Below are positions 7,343 through 14,584 of a stretch of 37,371 nt of DNA, piece after piece. Position numbers and translations under genes: made by a program. Each line of letters starts with the position of its first letter. Positions within the stretch are counted from its first letter, which is position 1. Source of the DNA: JAUYIW01 sp043818555 (GTDB lineage: Bacteria; Patescibacteriota; Patescibacteriia; UBA9934); NCBI GenBank assembly GCA_043818555.1, contig JBDRFP010000031.1, positions 1 to 37,371 on the forward strand, read 5' to 3'. The notes below the pieces were generated by a model. That model ran no database searches, was not told where the DNA came from, and worked only from the letters and a program-made list of their open reading frames with translations.

Positions 7343-7432
7343 CACCTACAGACTACAGATTGTCTACAGATTTACAGAATGAAATGCGCTTTTCAATCTG
7401 TATATCTGTAAGTGATCCGTAGTCTGTAGGTG
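7343..7432. repeat. Intergenic inverted repeat built from CTGTAG words
   Basis: CACCTACAGACTAC (7343-7356) and GTAGTCTGTAGGTG (7419-7432) are perfect inverted arms. The inside carries further CTACAGATTTACAG and CTGTATATCTGTAA words and two GGATCAC/GTGATCC pairs. There is no T-run at either end. It lies between two GT2 genes, just upstream of the leader element. Confidence 0.75.
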
Positions 7433-7448
7433 GGCTCACGATGACGAT

Positions 7449-8495
7449 TTATTTACCGAGGTACGACCGAATCGCCTTCTCGGGCTCTCTGGCGTTTTGC
7501 TTAATTACCTTACGCTTTCTGATCATTGACGGCAAGTGCGCCCCCATGCCAAGCAGACGCTTGCGGGTTTCAGGCTCAAAAAACAGTCCGTAGAACACTC
7601 GTGAACCTTCACTAACCAAAAGTCGCGGGAACGACACTATTGCACTCCAGAGCGTCAAATTTTTAATCAGAACAAACAGCTGGTTCCTTGTTGACAGCGC
7701 TGCTGTAAATGGGCTTTGACCCTGTCTGTTCTTGAGCCTGTTGAGCAAAGACTGCTGTTCTGCTCCGTACATACCGCGATAGTGGTAACCAATTGCCGTT
7801 GGAACGAAACGCGATTTCCAGCCGAGCTTGCGCAAACGCCATGCCAAATCGCAATCTTCTCGATAGGCAAAAAAATCGCTGTCAAACACGGTGCTGTCAA
7901 CCATAACATCGCGCAGAGCTTTAATTCGAAATAGTGCCATTGTGCCACTTGGGCCAATTATATCCTCTAGACTGTCGTACTGGCCGGCATCGATCTCGCC
8001 AGCGCCGCGGTCAGCCAGGCGCCAATTTTTATGAAGCCGTAGTCCGGTTGTGTCAATTACATCCGACTTAATTGTTTCCTGCAACACCTCGTCTCTCGCC
8101 CGCTCGCCAAATGCACGATAAAGCTTTGGCTGCACTGCACCGAGCTTAGGATTGGCCTTGAGCGCCTTTACCAGCTCCTCAAAACAAGTTGGAGCCAGAA
8201 TCATGTCTGAGTTCATGATGAGAATGAATGAATCAATTTCTTGTTCAAGCTGAAGGCGGTCAAAAGTAAATCTGAACAACTGATTAAACCCTCCGGCAAA
8301 ACCGTTGTTTTTATTGTTGCGCGATACTAAGCAGTGCGGGTGGTATTGTTGCAAATACTCGACTGTTTCGTCGTTACTGCCATTATCGAGCACCCTGAGT
8401 GTGAAATCCTTGTAGGTCTGATTGTCGAGCGATTCAAATAAATCCGGAAGATATTTCCGGTCGTTCCAGGTTAGCATGTGGGCGATTATGGGCAT
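7449..8495 (-). CDS. Glycosyltransferase family 2
   Basis: The product is 348 residues. The N-terminus MPIIAHMLTWNDRKYLPDLFESL and FTLRVLDNGSNDETVEYL are the first GT-A elements. SFILIMNSDMILAPTCFEEL holds the metal-binding acidic residue. FDSDFFAYREDCDLAWRLRKLGW is the ED motif region of rhamnosyltransferase-like GT2 proteins. The last 90 residues are basic and partly hydrophobic and may lie against the membrane. The donor and acceptor are unknown. It precedes the other GT2 gene on the minus strand, separated by the inverted repeat and the leader element. Confidence 0.9.
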   Translation of the reverse strand: MPIIAHMLTWNDRKYLPDLFESLDNQTYKDFTLRVLDNGSNDETVEYLQQYHPHCLVSRNNKNNGFAGGFNQLFRFTFDRLQLEQEIDSFILIMNSDMILAPTCFEELVKALKANPKLGAVQPKLYRAFGERARDEVLQETIKSDVIDTTGLRLHKNWRLADRGAGEIDAGQYDSLEDIIGPSGTMALFRIKALRDVMVDSTVFDSDFFAYREDCDLAWRLRKLGWKSRFVPTAIGYHYRGMYGAEQQSLLNRLKNRQGQSPFTAALSTRNQLFVLIKNLTLWSAIVSFPRLLVSEGSRVFYGLFFEPETRKRLLGMGAHLPSMIRKRKVIKQNAREPEKAIRSYLGK

Positions 8496-8668
8496 GGCCT
8501 AGAAATTGGCTATTGAGAAATTAGAAAATGATAATAGAAAATGGAGAGTAGAAAGTGGGTTTAGTGTAAATCAGAATGGGGTTTTTGGCCAGCCCAAATG
8601 CCAGAAGAGCTAAAGAAGCGATCGGAGCTAGAAGTGCTAGCTCTATTAGCCCCATTAGCCCTCTCGAT

Positions 8669-8706
8669 AATAAAAACCGCCTGAGTGTCCGAAGACAACC
8701 AAGCGG
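8669..8706 (-). terminator. Intrinsic terminator of the His-rich gene
   Basis: On the minus strand CCGC..TGTC-TTCG-GACA..GCGG forms a stem with a UUCG loop and one small internal mismatch, followed by TTTTTATT. It lies 9 bp after the stop of the His-rich gene. Confidence 0.75.
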
Positions 8707-8714
8707 AACGGGGC

Positions 8715-9440
8715 TCAGCGCTTTTTGGGGCGCTGCTTCTTGTGCGAGCTCGAGCTCGACTGCCCCGAGTGGGGCTGTCGCTGCTCTTGGTGCGCCGGCT
8801 GCTCTGCCTGCGGACGCTGCTGCGGGTGCGACGTACGCGCGCTCTGCGTCATGGTCTGCTGACCGGAAGGCGGAGCATGGTGCGACGAACTCGACTGACT
8901 CGCTGACGGACGCGATGCCGCGTGATGCGAACTCGACGAATGCGCGCTGCGCGAACTCGATGCTGCTGCGTGATGCGTCGATGGTCGCGATGCCGCGTGG
9001 TGCGAACTCGACGAATGCGCGCTGTGCGTTGGAGGCCGCGCGTGATGCGCGGTCGACGGACGCGAGTGGTACGTCGCCGGCCTTGCCGGCGCACGGTAGG
9101 CGTGATGCACGACCACCGTTCCGTACGGCGGAGCATACCAGTAGCGCGGCGCGTAGTTCATGTGCCAGTGCGGACACCCGTAGTAGTGCACGTGCGGTAC
9201 GATCATTCCCGCATACCAGTGCGAACAACCGTGATGATGAACGTGCGCGTAATGCGAATGCCCGTGCGCGCAGTACTCATGACCGTAGTAGATGGGGTGG
9301 CCGTCGAAACAGAGGCCGATCAGCAACCCCGTCAAGTTGACACTCACCGATACTTGCCCGTGCGTGTGCGCACGCGCTTCGCCCGGTGTGGCAAGGGCAA
9401 GCCCTGCCAAAAGAAGGACCAGAACCCAGACTTTCTTCAT
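8715..9440 (-). CDS. Secreted histidine- and serine-rich low-complexity protein
   Basis: The product is 241 residues. It has a clear signal peptide (KK start, hydrophobic core LVLLLAGLALA, cleavage likely after residue 24 near EARA). The mature part (about 25-115) is rich in His, Tyr, Trp and Cys (HGHSHYAHVHHHGCSHWY). The C-terminal half is Ser/His/Ala/Pro repeats with SAHSSSSHHAASRPS twice and a basic tail (KKQRPKKR). The gene is far more GC-rich than its neighbours and forms its own unit: TTGACA-17-TATAAA promoter, AAGGAGG ribosome site, terminator. Metal binding or surface adhesion is plausible from composition only. Long open frames on the other strand are shadows of the GC-rich repeats. 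Confidence 0.8.
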   Translation of the reverse strand: MKKVWVLVLLLAGLALATPGEARAHTHGQVSVSVNLTGLLIGLCFDGHPIYYGHEYCAHGHSHYAHVHHHGCSHWYAGMIVPHVHYYGCPHWHMNYAPRYWYAPPYGTVVVHHAYRAPARPATYHSRPSTAHHARPPTHSAHSSSSHHAASRPSTHHAAASSSRSAHSSSSHHAASRPSASQSSSSHHAPPSGQQTMTQSARTSHPQQRPQAEQPAHQEQRQPHSGQSSSSSHKKQRPKKR

Positions 9441-9467
9441 TTGAACCTCCTTGTCTTGGGTGCTTAA

Positions 9468-9496
9468 TTTATACCATTTTTGCTAACGTTTGTCAA
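9468..9496 (-). promoter_or_regulatory. Sigma-70-type promoter of the His-rich gene
   Basis: On the minus strand TTGACA (9491-9496) and TATAAA (9468-9473) are separated by 17 bases. The AAGGAGG ribosome site lies between it and the ATG at 9440. Confidence 0.85.
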
Positions 9497-9509
9497 ATAA
9501 AAGCAAGTT

Positions 9510-9601
9510 ATTAAGTGATTTTACGAAAAACAAAAAGTGATTTAGTGATTGAGTGTTTCGGATTACTCAATAACTAAACCACTAAATAACTCAATCACTT
9601 C
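9510..9601. repeat. Intergenic AAGTGATT / AATCACTT word array
   Basis: AAGTGATT, TTTAGTGATTGAGTG and, in inverse, CACTAAATAACTCAATCACTT form two complementary halves around about 9563. It is one of several arrays of this kind between genes in the window. Confidence 0.65.
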
Positions 9602-9604
9602 TGC

Positions 9605-11086
9605 CTACCGCCTCTTCTTAGTCACATTAAACCCTAAATACTTCCCAGTCATCATTCTGGTTTGAGCGTCGATTGCAGGGAAAGCTCCAAACACCACAAA
9701 AGTAATTGGAAGCAACGCCCACTGCAAAATCATCACTAGCCAGTTTTGCTTTCGAACTCCGCTTGGTCGAGGCGGTAGCAAAAACAAACTTAGCAAAGCC
9801 GACGCAAACACACCGGCGGTGGCAATCTGCATCATCAACTCAAGTGTAAACGGCGAGTTGGCTACAAACGCTGTTGGCGAATCCCCCATCAAAAAGAACG
9901 GCAAATAACCGAGCATAAAAATCAAAATCGGCGCAGTTGCCCAAGTGTACATTCCTTCGATGTGATTAAAAATGAACTTTCGCTTTGTTCGAGCTGAAAT
10001 TTTGTCATTGCCTTTAAAGTGCTCCAGCATATATGGCAAGTGCTCCACTCCCCAAGCCCAGCGTCGCTGCTGTTTGTAAAGCGCCTTGAGCGACTCCCAG
10101 TAAGTCGCGCCGGCCACCGTGTCCATGTGAACCGGCAGGAAAATTGGCGTCACGCGGTAGTCACCGTTGTAATGCAAAAGTCCTTGCATAAAGATTCTGG
10201 AGTCTTCACTGACCAAATCCGGCTCCCAATAACCAACATCTACCAACATTTGCCAAGGCATTGAATGGCTTGAGAATGTCCACATTCGCTCCGGGCGAAC
10301 CAGTTCGGACAGGAGCCAAAAAGTTGTACCAAACGCAGCTACACGAACCGGAGCCGCAGCGTTCCAAATGTTGTTTGAGAAAAGTGTAAGCGGCTGATAG
10401 GAAGTGCGGGTTGGATTTTCAACTGTGAGGTAAAGGTAAGCGAGCCTAGCAAAGTACTGCTCGTGCGCTACAGTATCAACATCAAAAGCTGATACGATTA
10501 CATTTTCGTATGGGATCTTTCGCTCGTCAATAATTTCTTTTGCGCGACCGGCCATCCACTTTAAGTTTGATCCTTTGCCCGGAATTTCGCCCTCGAGTCC
10601 GCGGGGGTGAAGTGTAAAATCGATCTGGGCAAACTTGTTGCCAAACTCTTCGCTCAAGGCTTTTTGATATTTTGCAAAGTTTTCTTTATCTCCTCCTTCA
10701 CCACCAACGATTACGATAAATCGATCTTTTCTGTACTTGCTATTCAACACCGCGCGCAGCGCACTTTGCAGAATCGACAAATCCTCTTGGTAAGTTGGAA
10801 GCATCACTAAATGATAAACGCCATCAGCGCCATCAAGCTTTTTGTACTCGCTCTGCCAGTCAACCGCGAGTTCGCGCTTGTGTTCAAAATATGCCGCTGT
10901 GAGATGAATAAGGAAGTAAAGCACTCGAAGTGTCCAGTAAAGGTCGAAAATGATGATGAAAACAACAGCTACGACCGGTACAAAAATCGATGTAAATATT
11001 GCCAAAATAAAAGTAGTCCAAATGAGTAATCCTGGAATCATTTCCCAAAATCGGTGTTTTCCGTATTGTCCGAGCGTTTGTGTCAT
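9605..11086 (-). CDS. Membrane glycosyltransferase family 2 (processive type)
   Basis: The product is 493 residues. Two N-terminal transmembrane helices (about 18-65) precede a GT2 catalytic domain: HLVMLPTYQEDLSILQSALR, then ASAFDVDT-type acidic motif (VSAFDVDTV), VSEDSRIFMQGLL and finally QQRRWAWGVEH, the Q-x-x-R-W motif of processive synthases. At least three C-terminal transmembrane helices follow. The layout resembles cellulose/hyaluronan-type synthases, which polymerise and export a chain, but the sugar is unknown. A candidate promoter (TTGACC-17-TAGTCT, 11095-11123) ends only 8 bases before the ATG, so the mRNA would have almost no leader. Confidence 0.9.
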   Translation of the reverse strand: MTQTLGQYGKHRFWEMIPGLLIWTTFILAIFTSIFVPVVAVVFIIIFDLYWTLRVLYFLIHLTAAYFEHKRELAVDWQSEYKKLDGADGVYHLVMLPTYQEDLSILQSALRAVLNSKYRKDRFIVIVGGEGGDKENFAKYQKALSEEFGNKFAQIDFTLHPRGLEGEIPGKGSNLKWMAGRAKEIIDERKIPYENVIVSAFDVDTVAHEQYFARLAYLYLTVENPTRTSYQPLTLFSNNIWNAAAPVRVAAFGTTFWLLSELVRPERMWTFSSHSMPWQMLVDVGYWEPDLVSEDSRIFMQGLLHYNGDYRVTPIFLPVHMDTVAGATYWESLKALYKQQRRWAWGVEHLPYMLEHFKGNDKISARTKRKFIFNHIEGMYTWATAPILIFMLGYLPFFLMGDSPTAFVANSPFTLELMMQIATAGVFASALLSLFLLPPRPSGVRKQNWLVMILQWALLPITFVVFGAFPAIDAQTRMMTGKYLGFNVTKKRR

Positions 11087-11159
11087 AATGAAAGAGACTA
11101 GCAGATTTGGCGGTTTTGGTCAACCTAGGAACATATAATGGATTGCGGGGGTTTGTAGT

Positions 11160-11260
11160 TCACAGTTCACAGTCAAAAAAATACGAGAGTAGATAGTAGA
11201 TGGTAGATAGTAGACTTTTCAATCTTCTGTCTGGCATCTACTGTCTGCCCCCGTTTAAAG
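11160..11260. repeat. Intergenic TAGATAGTAGA word array
   Basis: GTTCACAGTTCACAGT is followed by AGTAGATAGTAGATGGTAGATAGTAGA and then by the inverse word CATCTACTGTCTG. Related words occur at 12265-12300, 16000-16040, 29925-29955 and 36910-36945. Confidence 0.7.
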
Positions 11261-11281
11261 ATTCGTAGGACTGTAACGGAA

Positions 11282-12202
11282 TCAAACCCTCAAATACCTC
11301 CGCATTGCAAACCACGTTGTGCCAAGGCTTAAAATCGACAAGGCTACAAACTGGCCGATGAAAATGATTGGGGCATTCTCAATAAAGAAACTCGCGATAT
11401 TAACATCGATTCCGCCAAAGTAGGTGTTGATCCATGGCTCTAACCAGCGGAAGCTTAAGAATGCTAATCCGGCCATCACACCTGTCGCAACAAAACTGTA
11501 CATGAGCGCCTCCAACAAGAACGGCCCTCGGACAAACCAGTCGTTGGCACCAACTAACTTCATAATTCCGATTTCGTCGCGGTGGACATAAGTTGCCACC
11601 CGGATGGTGTTGAAAATTATGAGCATTGCAATGAGTGTAAAGAAACCTGCCAGAATCAACCCGCCAAGTCGGATTCGATTGCTTAGCGTTCTGATCTTTC
11701 CAATCACCGCTTCGTAATCGGTGTAGTCCTTTTCTTTTATGTAATCTTCAAACTCAGGTGTTTCGATTGCTTCAAGAATGAACTCAAAATCATCCGGCGA
11801 CCAGGCTGTAATTACAAGCGCATGACCGAATGGATTACCATCTACTTCATCGAGCGAGGCCAGAATTACAGGATCGTCCGCATGCCGCTCAGTAAAAGCC
11901 TCTAGCGCTTCGTCGTCCTCAACAAACACAACATTCCGCACCTGCGAGAGCCCGAACAAATAACCCTGCGCGGCCTTGACGATATCCTCCGACGTCCCGG
12001 GCTCAAAATAAACCGACACCTCAACCTTTTCCTCAACCGATTCCACGGTAGCGTTACCCAGAACATTGATAAAAATAAGTGCGTTCACAGTGGCAAGCGT
12101 GAGCACAAAAATGCTCATGGTAATCAAAGAGAGCCAGAAGTTGCGGAAGAAGTTCTGAGATGCGAAGCGGATGATTCTAAGTGTCGAGAGTACGAAGGAC
12201 AT
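11282..12202 (-). CDS. ftsX: Cell division protein FtsX
   Basis: The product is 306 residues, typical of FtsX. It has an N-terminal cytoplasmic segment, a first transmembrane helix (about 25-47, LITMSIFVLTLATVNALIFI), an extracellular domain (about 50-165) beginning EKVEVSVYFEPGTSEDIV, and three C-terminal helices (about 180-300), with the coupling sequence YVHRDEIGIMKLVGANDWFVRGP between the second and third. With FtsE it forms an ABC-type complex that activates peptidoglycan hydrolases at the septum. It lies 102 bp after ftsE on the same strand, the gap being filled with GTTTCAAAGG words and CTACTGNCTACT words. Confidence 0.95.
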   Translation of the reverse strand: MSFVLSTLRIIRFASQNFFRNFWLSLITMSIFVLTLATVNALIFINVLGNATVESVEEKVEVSVYFEPGTSEDIVKAAQGYLFGLSQVRNVVFVEDDEALEAFTERHADDPVILASLDEVDGNPFGHALVITAWSPDDFEFILEAIETPEFEDYIKEKDYTDYEAVIGKIRTLSNRIRLGGLILAGFFTLIAMLIIFNTIRVATYVHRDEIGIMKLVGANDWFVRGPFLLEALMYSFVATGVMAGLAFLSFRWLEPWINTYFGGIDVNIASFFIENAPIIFIGQFVALSILSLGTTWFAMRRYLRV

Positions 12203-12204
12203 GT

Positions 12205-12300
12205 TTCGTGGGTTTCAAAGGTTTCAAAGGTCGCAAAGGTTTCAAGGGTTCATAATCGCTCTTCGATCTACTGGCTACTGTCTACTGACTACTTTCGCAA
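12205..12300. repeat. Intergenic GTTTCAAAGG and CTACTGNCTACT words
   Basis: GTTTCAAAGG occurs twice in tandem with variants (GTCGCAAAGG, GTTTCAAGGG), followed by CTACTGGCTACTGTCTACTGACTACT. GTTTCAAGGGCTTCAAAAG at 13128-13147 uses the same vocabulary. Confidence 0.65.
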
Positions 12301-12304
12301 GCCG

Positions 12305-12985
12305 CTAAATCACATACTTCCCGTTTTCAATGTCGGAGGCAATTTCGCCGTCCTGGAGTGTTATGACCCGTTTTTTTAAGGCGTTAACAATGTCACGGTC
12401 GTGGGTAACTAGTACTACTGTGGTTCCGTATTCGTTGATTCGTTTTAGAAGTTCGATGATTTCGCGCGAGTGGATGGTGTCCAGGTTGCCGGTTGGCTCA
12501 TCAGCGACGAGGATTTTTGGCGTGTGCACCAGCGCGCGGGCAATCGAAACTCGCTGCGCTTCGCCGCCTGAGAGCTGGCGCGGGTAGCGCTCGGCCTTAT
12601 CGGACAGTCCGACGATCTTTAGAACCTGCGGTACAACTTCGGAAATCCGTCTTGGACGCACGCCCGCAACTTCAAGCGCGAACGCCACATTTTCTTCAAC
12701 GGTTTTGCGCGGTAGCAACTTATAATCCTGAAAAACCACGCCAATCTGACGCCTGAGAGTTGGAATCTCTGGCCGTCGAATCCTACTAATATCCCAATCT
12801 CCAATTATTACCTGCCCTTTGCTTGGAGTCTCTTCTGCAAATAAAAGCTTTGCGAGCGTAGTTTTTCCACTACCGCTTTGGCCAACAATAGAAACAAACT
12901 CGCCTGGTTTAATATGCAGGCTGGCATTTACAAGCGCCTTTGTGTTCGGCTTGTAGATTTTGGATACGTTCTTCAGCTGGATCAT
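12305..12985 (-). CDS. ftsE: Cell division ATP-binding protein FtsE
   Basis: The product is 226 residues, standard for FtsE. Walker A is GQSGSGKTTLAK (about 35-46), the Q-loop region VFQDYKLLPRKTVEENV, the ABC signature LSGGEAQRVSIARAL, Walker B ILVADEPTGNLD, and the switch histidine VLVTHDRD. It powers FtsX-dependent control of septal peptidoglycan hydrolysis. The ATG at 12985 follows a TGATATAAT extended -10 box after exactly six bases, so transcription probably begins at the ATG itself and the mRNA is leaderless. ftsX follows on the same strand. Confidence 0.96.
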   Translation of the reverse strand: MIQLKNVSKIYKPNTKALVNASLHIKPGEFVSIVGQSGSGKTTLAKLLFAEETPSKGQVIIGDWDISRIRRPEIPTLRRQIGVVFQDYKLLPRKTVEENVAFALEVAGVRPRRISEVVPQVLKIVGLSDKAERYPRQLSGGEAQRVSIARALVHTPKILVADEPTGNLDTIHSREIIELLKRINEYGTTVVLVTHDRDIVNALKKRVITLQDGEIASDIENGKYVI

Positions 12986-12991
12986 AAAGGG

Positions 12992-13000
12992 ATTATATCA
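12992..13000 (-). promoter_or_regulatory. Extended -10 promoter of ftsE (leaderless)
   Basis: On the minus strand TGATATAAT (TATAAT at 12992-12997) is followed by CCCTTT and then ATG. No good -35 box is seen at 16-18 bases, but the TGN extension can replace it. Confidence 0.7.
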
Positions 13001-13011
13001 TAGTTTGGGAT

Positions 13012-13150
13012 CAGGGGGATGTTGAGGGATGTTGAGAGATTTTGAGGGAGGTTGAGGGAAGGAGCTTAAAGGGAGCTTATCGCGACAAGCTCGGAGCTTA
13101 AGAGAGCTTATTAGCGAAGGTTTCAAGGGCTTCAAAAGTTTCAAATACAT
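13012..13150. repeat. Intergenic GATGTTGAGGG / GGAGCTTA / TTTCAA words
   Basis: Three vocabularies follow each other: GATGTTGAGGGATGTTGAG, then GGAGCTTA repeats, then GGTTTCAAGGGCTTCAAAAG. No gene or terminator is supported here, apart from the ftsE promoter at the left end. Confidence 0.6.
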
Positions 13151-13187
13151 GCAACTTTTGACTTTTAGACTTTCCGACTTTTGACTA

Positions 13188-13220
13188 AAAATAAAATACC
13201 GACCTACTTGCATAGGTCGG
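13188..13220 (-). terminator. Intrinsic terminator of the 374-residue orphan
   Basis: On the minus strand CCGACCTA and TAGGTCGG form an 8-bp stem, followed by TATTTTATTTTT. It starts 7 bp after the stop codon. Confidence 0.85.
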
Positions 13221-13226
13221 CACGCT

Positions 13227-14351
13227 CTAGAACGCGTTGTTGGAGGTTTCGCTAAGAGCCTCTCGTACTGCATTCATGTGCCCAGCTCGCCACTCAGCGA
13301 GCGCGAGGTCGATACCTTGCCGCACGCGATTCATGTAGAGGCATCTGTTGCCCTGGCACAATTCCCTCTCCAGGTTCGCGCGAAGGAGAGCTAGCTCGTC
13401 GAACAACTGCTGCATTTGGATCTCGCGATCCGCAGTCCTGCTGTCCTGAGCTCTGCGAAGCCGCAAGCGAATGCTCACAATCCACCGCTGCTTCTCCAGA
13501 TTCGCAAGCGACCACCCGGCCCACCTCCAAGCGTCCAGCACCTGATGGTCGGTCAATTCGTCCATAGCCTTGCGGAGATCGTTTGCCGTGCGTCTGAACG
13601 CATGCCTGAATGGGCGGTCAGGGGTCTTGCTCAGAGACTTCGTGAGCTCCATTCTGGGCTGGGTAACAAACGGGGGCCTGCCTCCAGCGATCCACTTGTC
13701 GATTGTCTGGTAGCCCTGCCGCATGGTGCTGATATTGCGCTGGATTTCGTTCAAAAGCACGCGCTCGCGAAGGCCCATGCCGGTGGCGATTCCTCGAATC
13801 TCTTCCTGGCGCAACTTGCCATCCTTGGCCGTCCAGGCTAGCCGATTTCCGATCACGCCCGGGTTGGGTCGTCCAAGCGAATCGTGCATGGCGCTAGCGT
13901 AGCTCAGCCGCTTATGCATACTCACCTTGTGCGCAGCCTGCACGCGCGCCAAGTCGTCAACCAGCACCTGGATCCGCTCCTGCATAGCGCGCCTGTCTGC
14001 TGCGGTCATACTCGTCCAGTTGACCAGCGCGTAGCACAGATCCATGCTCTCAACGATCGCCTCGTCCATGTACGCCAGCTCTCCGGAGTAACCAGAGAGA
14101 TCGTCGGCTCCGTAGCCGGCGTTCGCTGCCACGCAGCCAATCAGCGCATCGTCGAGCGATTTGTAGATATTCCAGCGCACGACTCGCGTGCCTTCTTTCT
14201 GAGGCTTACTCTGCCTCATGAGAATGTAGCCCTCTTTGAGAGCATAGCGCTCGACATAACTGGTAATCCTCAGGATCGCCATGCCGAGCAGCTTCTCCAC
14301 CTGATCATCTGGGATTTTGGTCTCAGGTCCATATCTTGTGTTTAGGATCAT
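13227..14351 (-). CDS. GC-rich orphan protein of unknown function (374 aa)
   Basis: The product is 374 residues and I recognise no family. It is mostly alpha-helical by composition, with no signal peptide or transmembrane helix, many Arg, Met and Ala, and long amphipathic helices in the last third (LRLRRAQDSRTADREIQMQQLFDELALLR). The start is firm: AAGGAG lies seven bases before the ATG, with a TTGACA-17-TATAAC promoter further up and a strong terminator behind the stop. The GC-rich codon usage differs sharply from ftsE and the plus-strand gene beside it. The same start design (AAGGAGTRAGAGATG) occurs on the 498-residue orphan at 31602-33098. The minus-strand frame has a balanced protein composition, so I prefer it to the open frames on the other strand. 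Confidence 0.8.
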   Translation of the reverse strand: MILNTRYGPETKIPDDQVEKLLGMAILRITSYVERYALKEGYILMRQSKPQKEGTRVVRWNIYKSLDDALIGCVAANAGYGADDLSGYSGELAYMDEAIVESMDLCYALVNWTSMTAADRRAMQERIQVLVDDLARVQAAHKVSMHKRLSYASAMHDSLGRPNPGVIGNRLAWTAKDGKLRQEEIRGIATGMGLRERVLLNEIQRNISTMRQGYQTIDKWIAGGRPPFVTQPRMELTKSLSKTPDRPFRHAFRRTANDLRKAMDELTDHQVLDAWRWAGWSLANLEKQRWIVSIRLRLRRAQDSRTADREIQMQQLFDELALLRANLERELCQGNRCLYMNRVRQGIDLALAEWRAGHMNAVREALSETSNNAF

Positions 14352-14384
14352 CTCTCACTCCTTGTTTGGGAATGAACTGGCCTT

Positions 14385-14413
14385 GTTATAGTAGATTTGG
14401 ACGATTTTGTCAA
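14385..14413 (-). promoter_or_regulatory. Sigma-70-type promoter of the 374-residue orphan
   Basis: On the minus strand TTGACA (14408-14413), 17 bases, TATAAC (14385-14390). The leader to the ATG at 14351 is about 28 bases and holds the AAGGAG site. Confidence 0.85.
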
Positions 14414-14429
14414 GGTCGATCGTCAGAAG

Positions 14430-14500
14430 AGGTTATGTCGATAAGCAAAGAGGTTAGAAAGAGGTTAAAGAGAGGTTAAAGAGAGGTTAACAAGGAGTTT
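14430..14500. repeat. Intergenic AGAGGTTAAAG tandem words
   Basis: AGAGGTT(A)AAG is repeated about five times. The same word recurs at 18003-18050 (AGAGGTTAAAGAGAGGCTCAAG). The array separates two divergent promoters. Confidence 0.7.
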
Positions 14501-14549
14501 AAAGCAGTAAACGCAGAGCTTAGCTGGCGGTAAAGAGAGCCTAGCGAGC

Positions 14550-14578
14550 TCGACAAGTAGTGCAATATATATTATAAC
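14550..14578 (+). promoter_or_regulatory. Promoter of the swivelling-domain gene (leaderless)
   Basis: TCGACA (14550-14555), 17 bases, TATAAC (14573-14578), six bases, then ATG at 14585. The expected transcription start coincides with the A of the ATG, and no ribosome site is present. Confidence 0.75.
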
Positions 14579-14584
14579 TTAGCA

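Noticed and set aside
8576..9340. Open frame on the plus strand opposite the His-rich gene
   Set aside because: Repeats of Ala, Arg, Ser and Asp mirror the His/Ser repeats of the minus strand. The minus-strand frame has a signal peptide, promoter, ribosome site and terminator.
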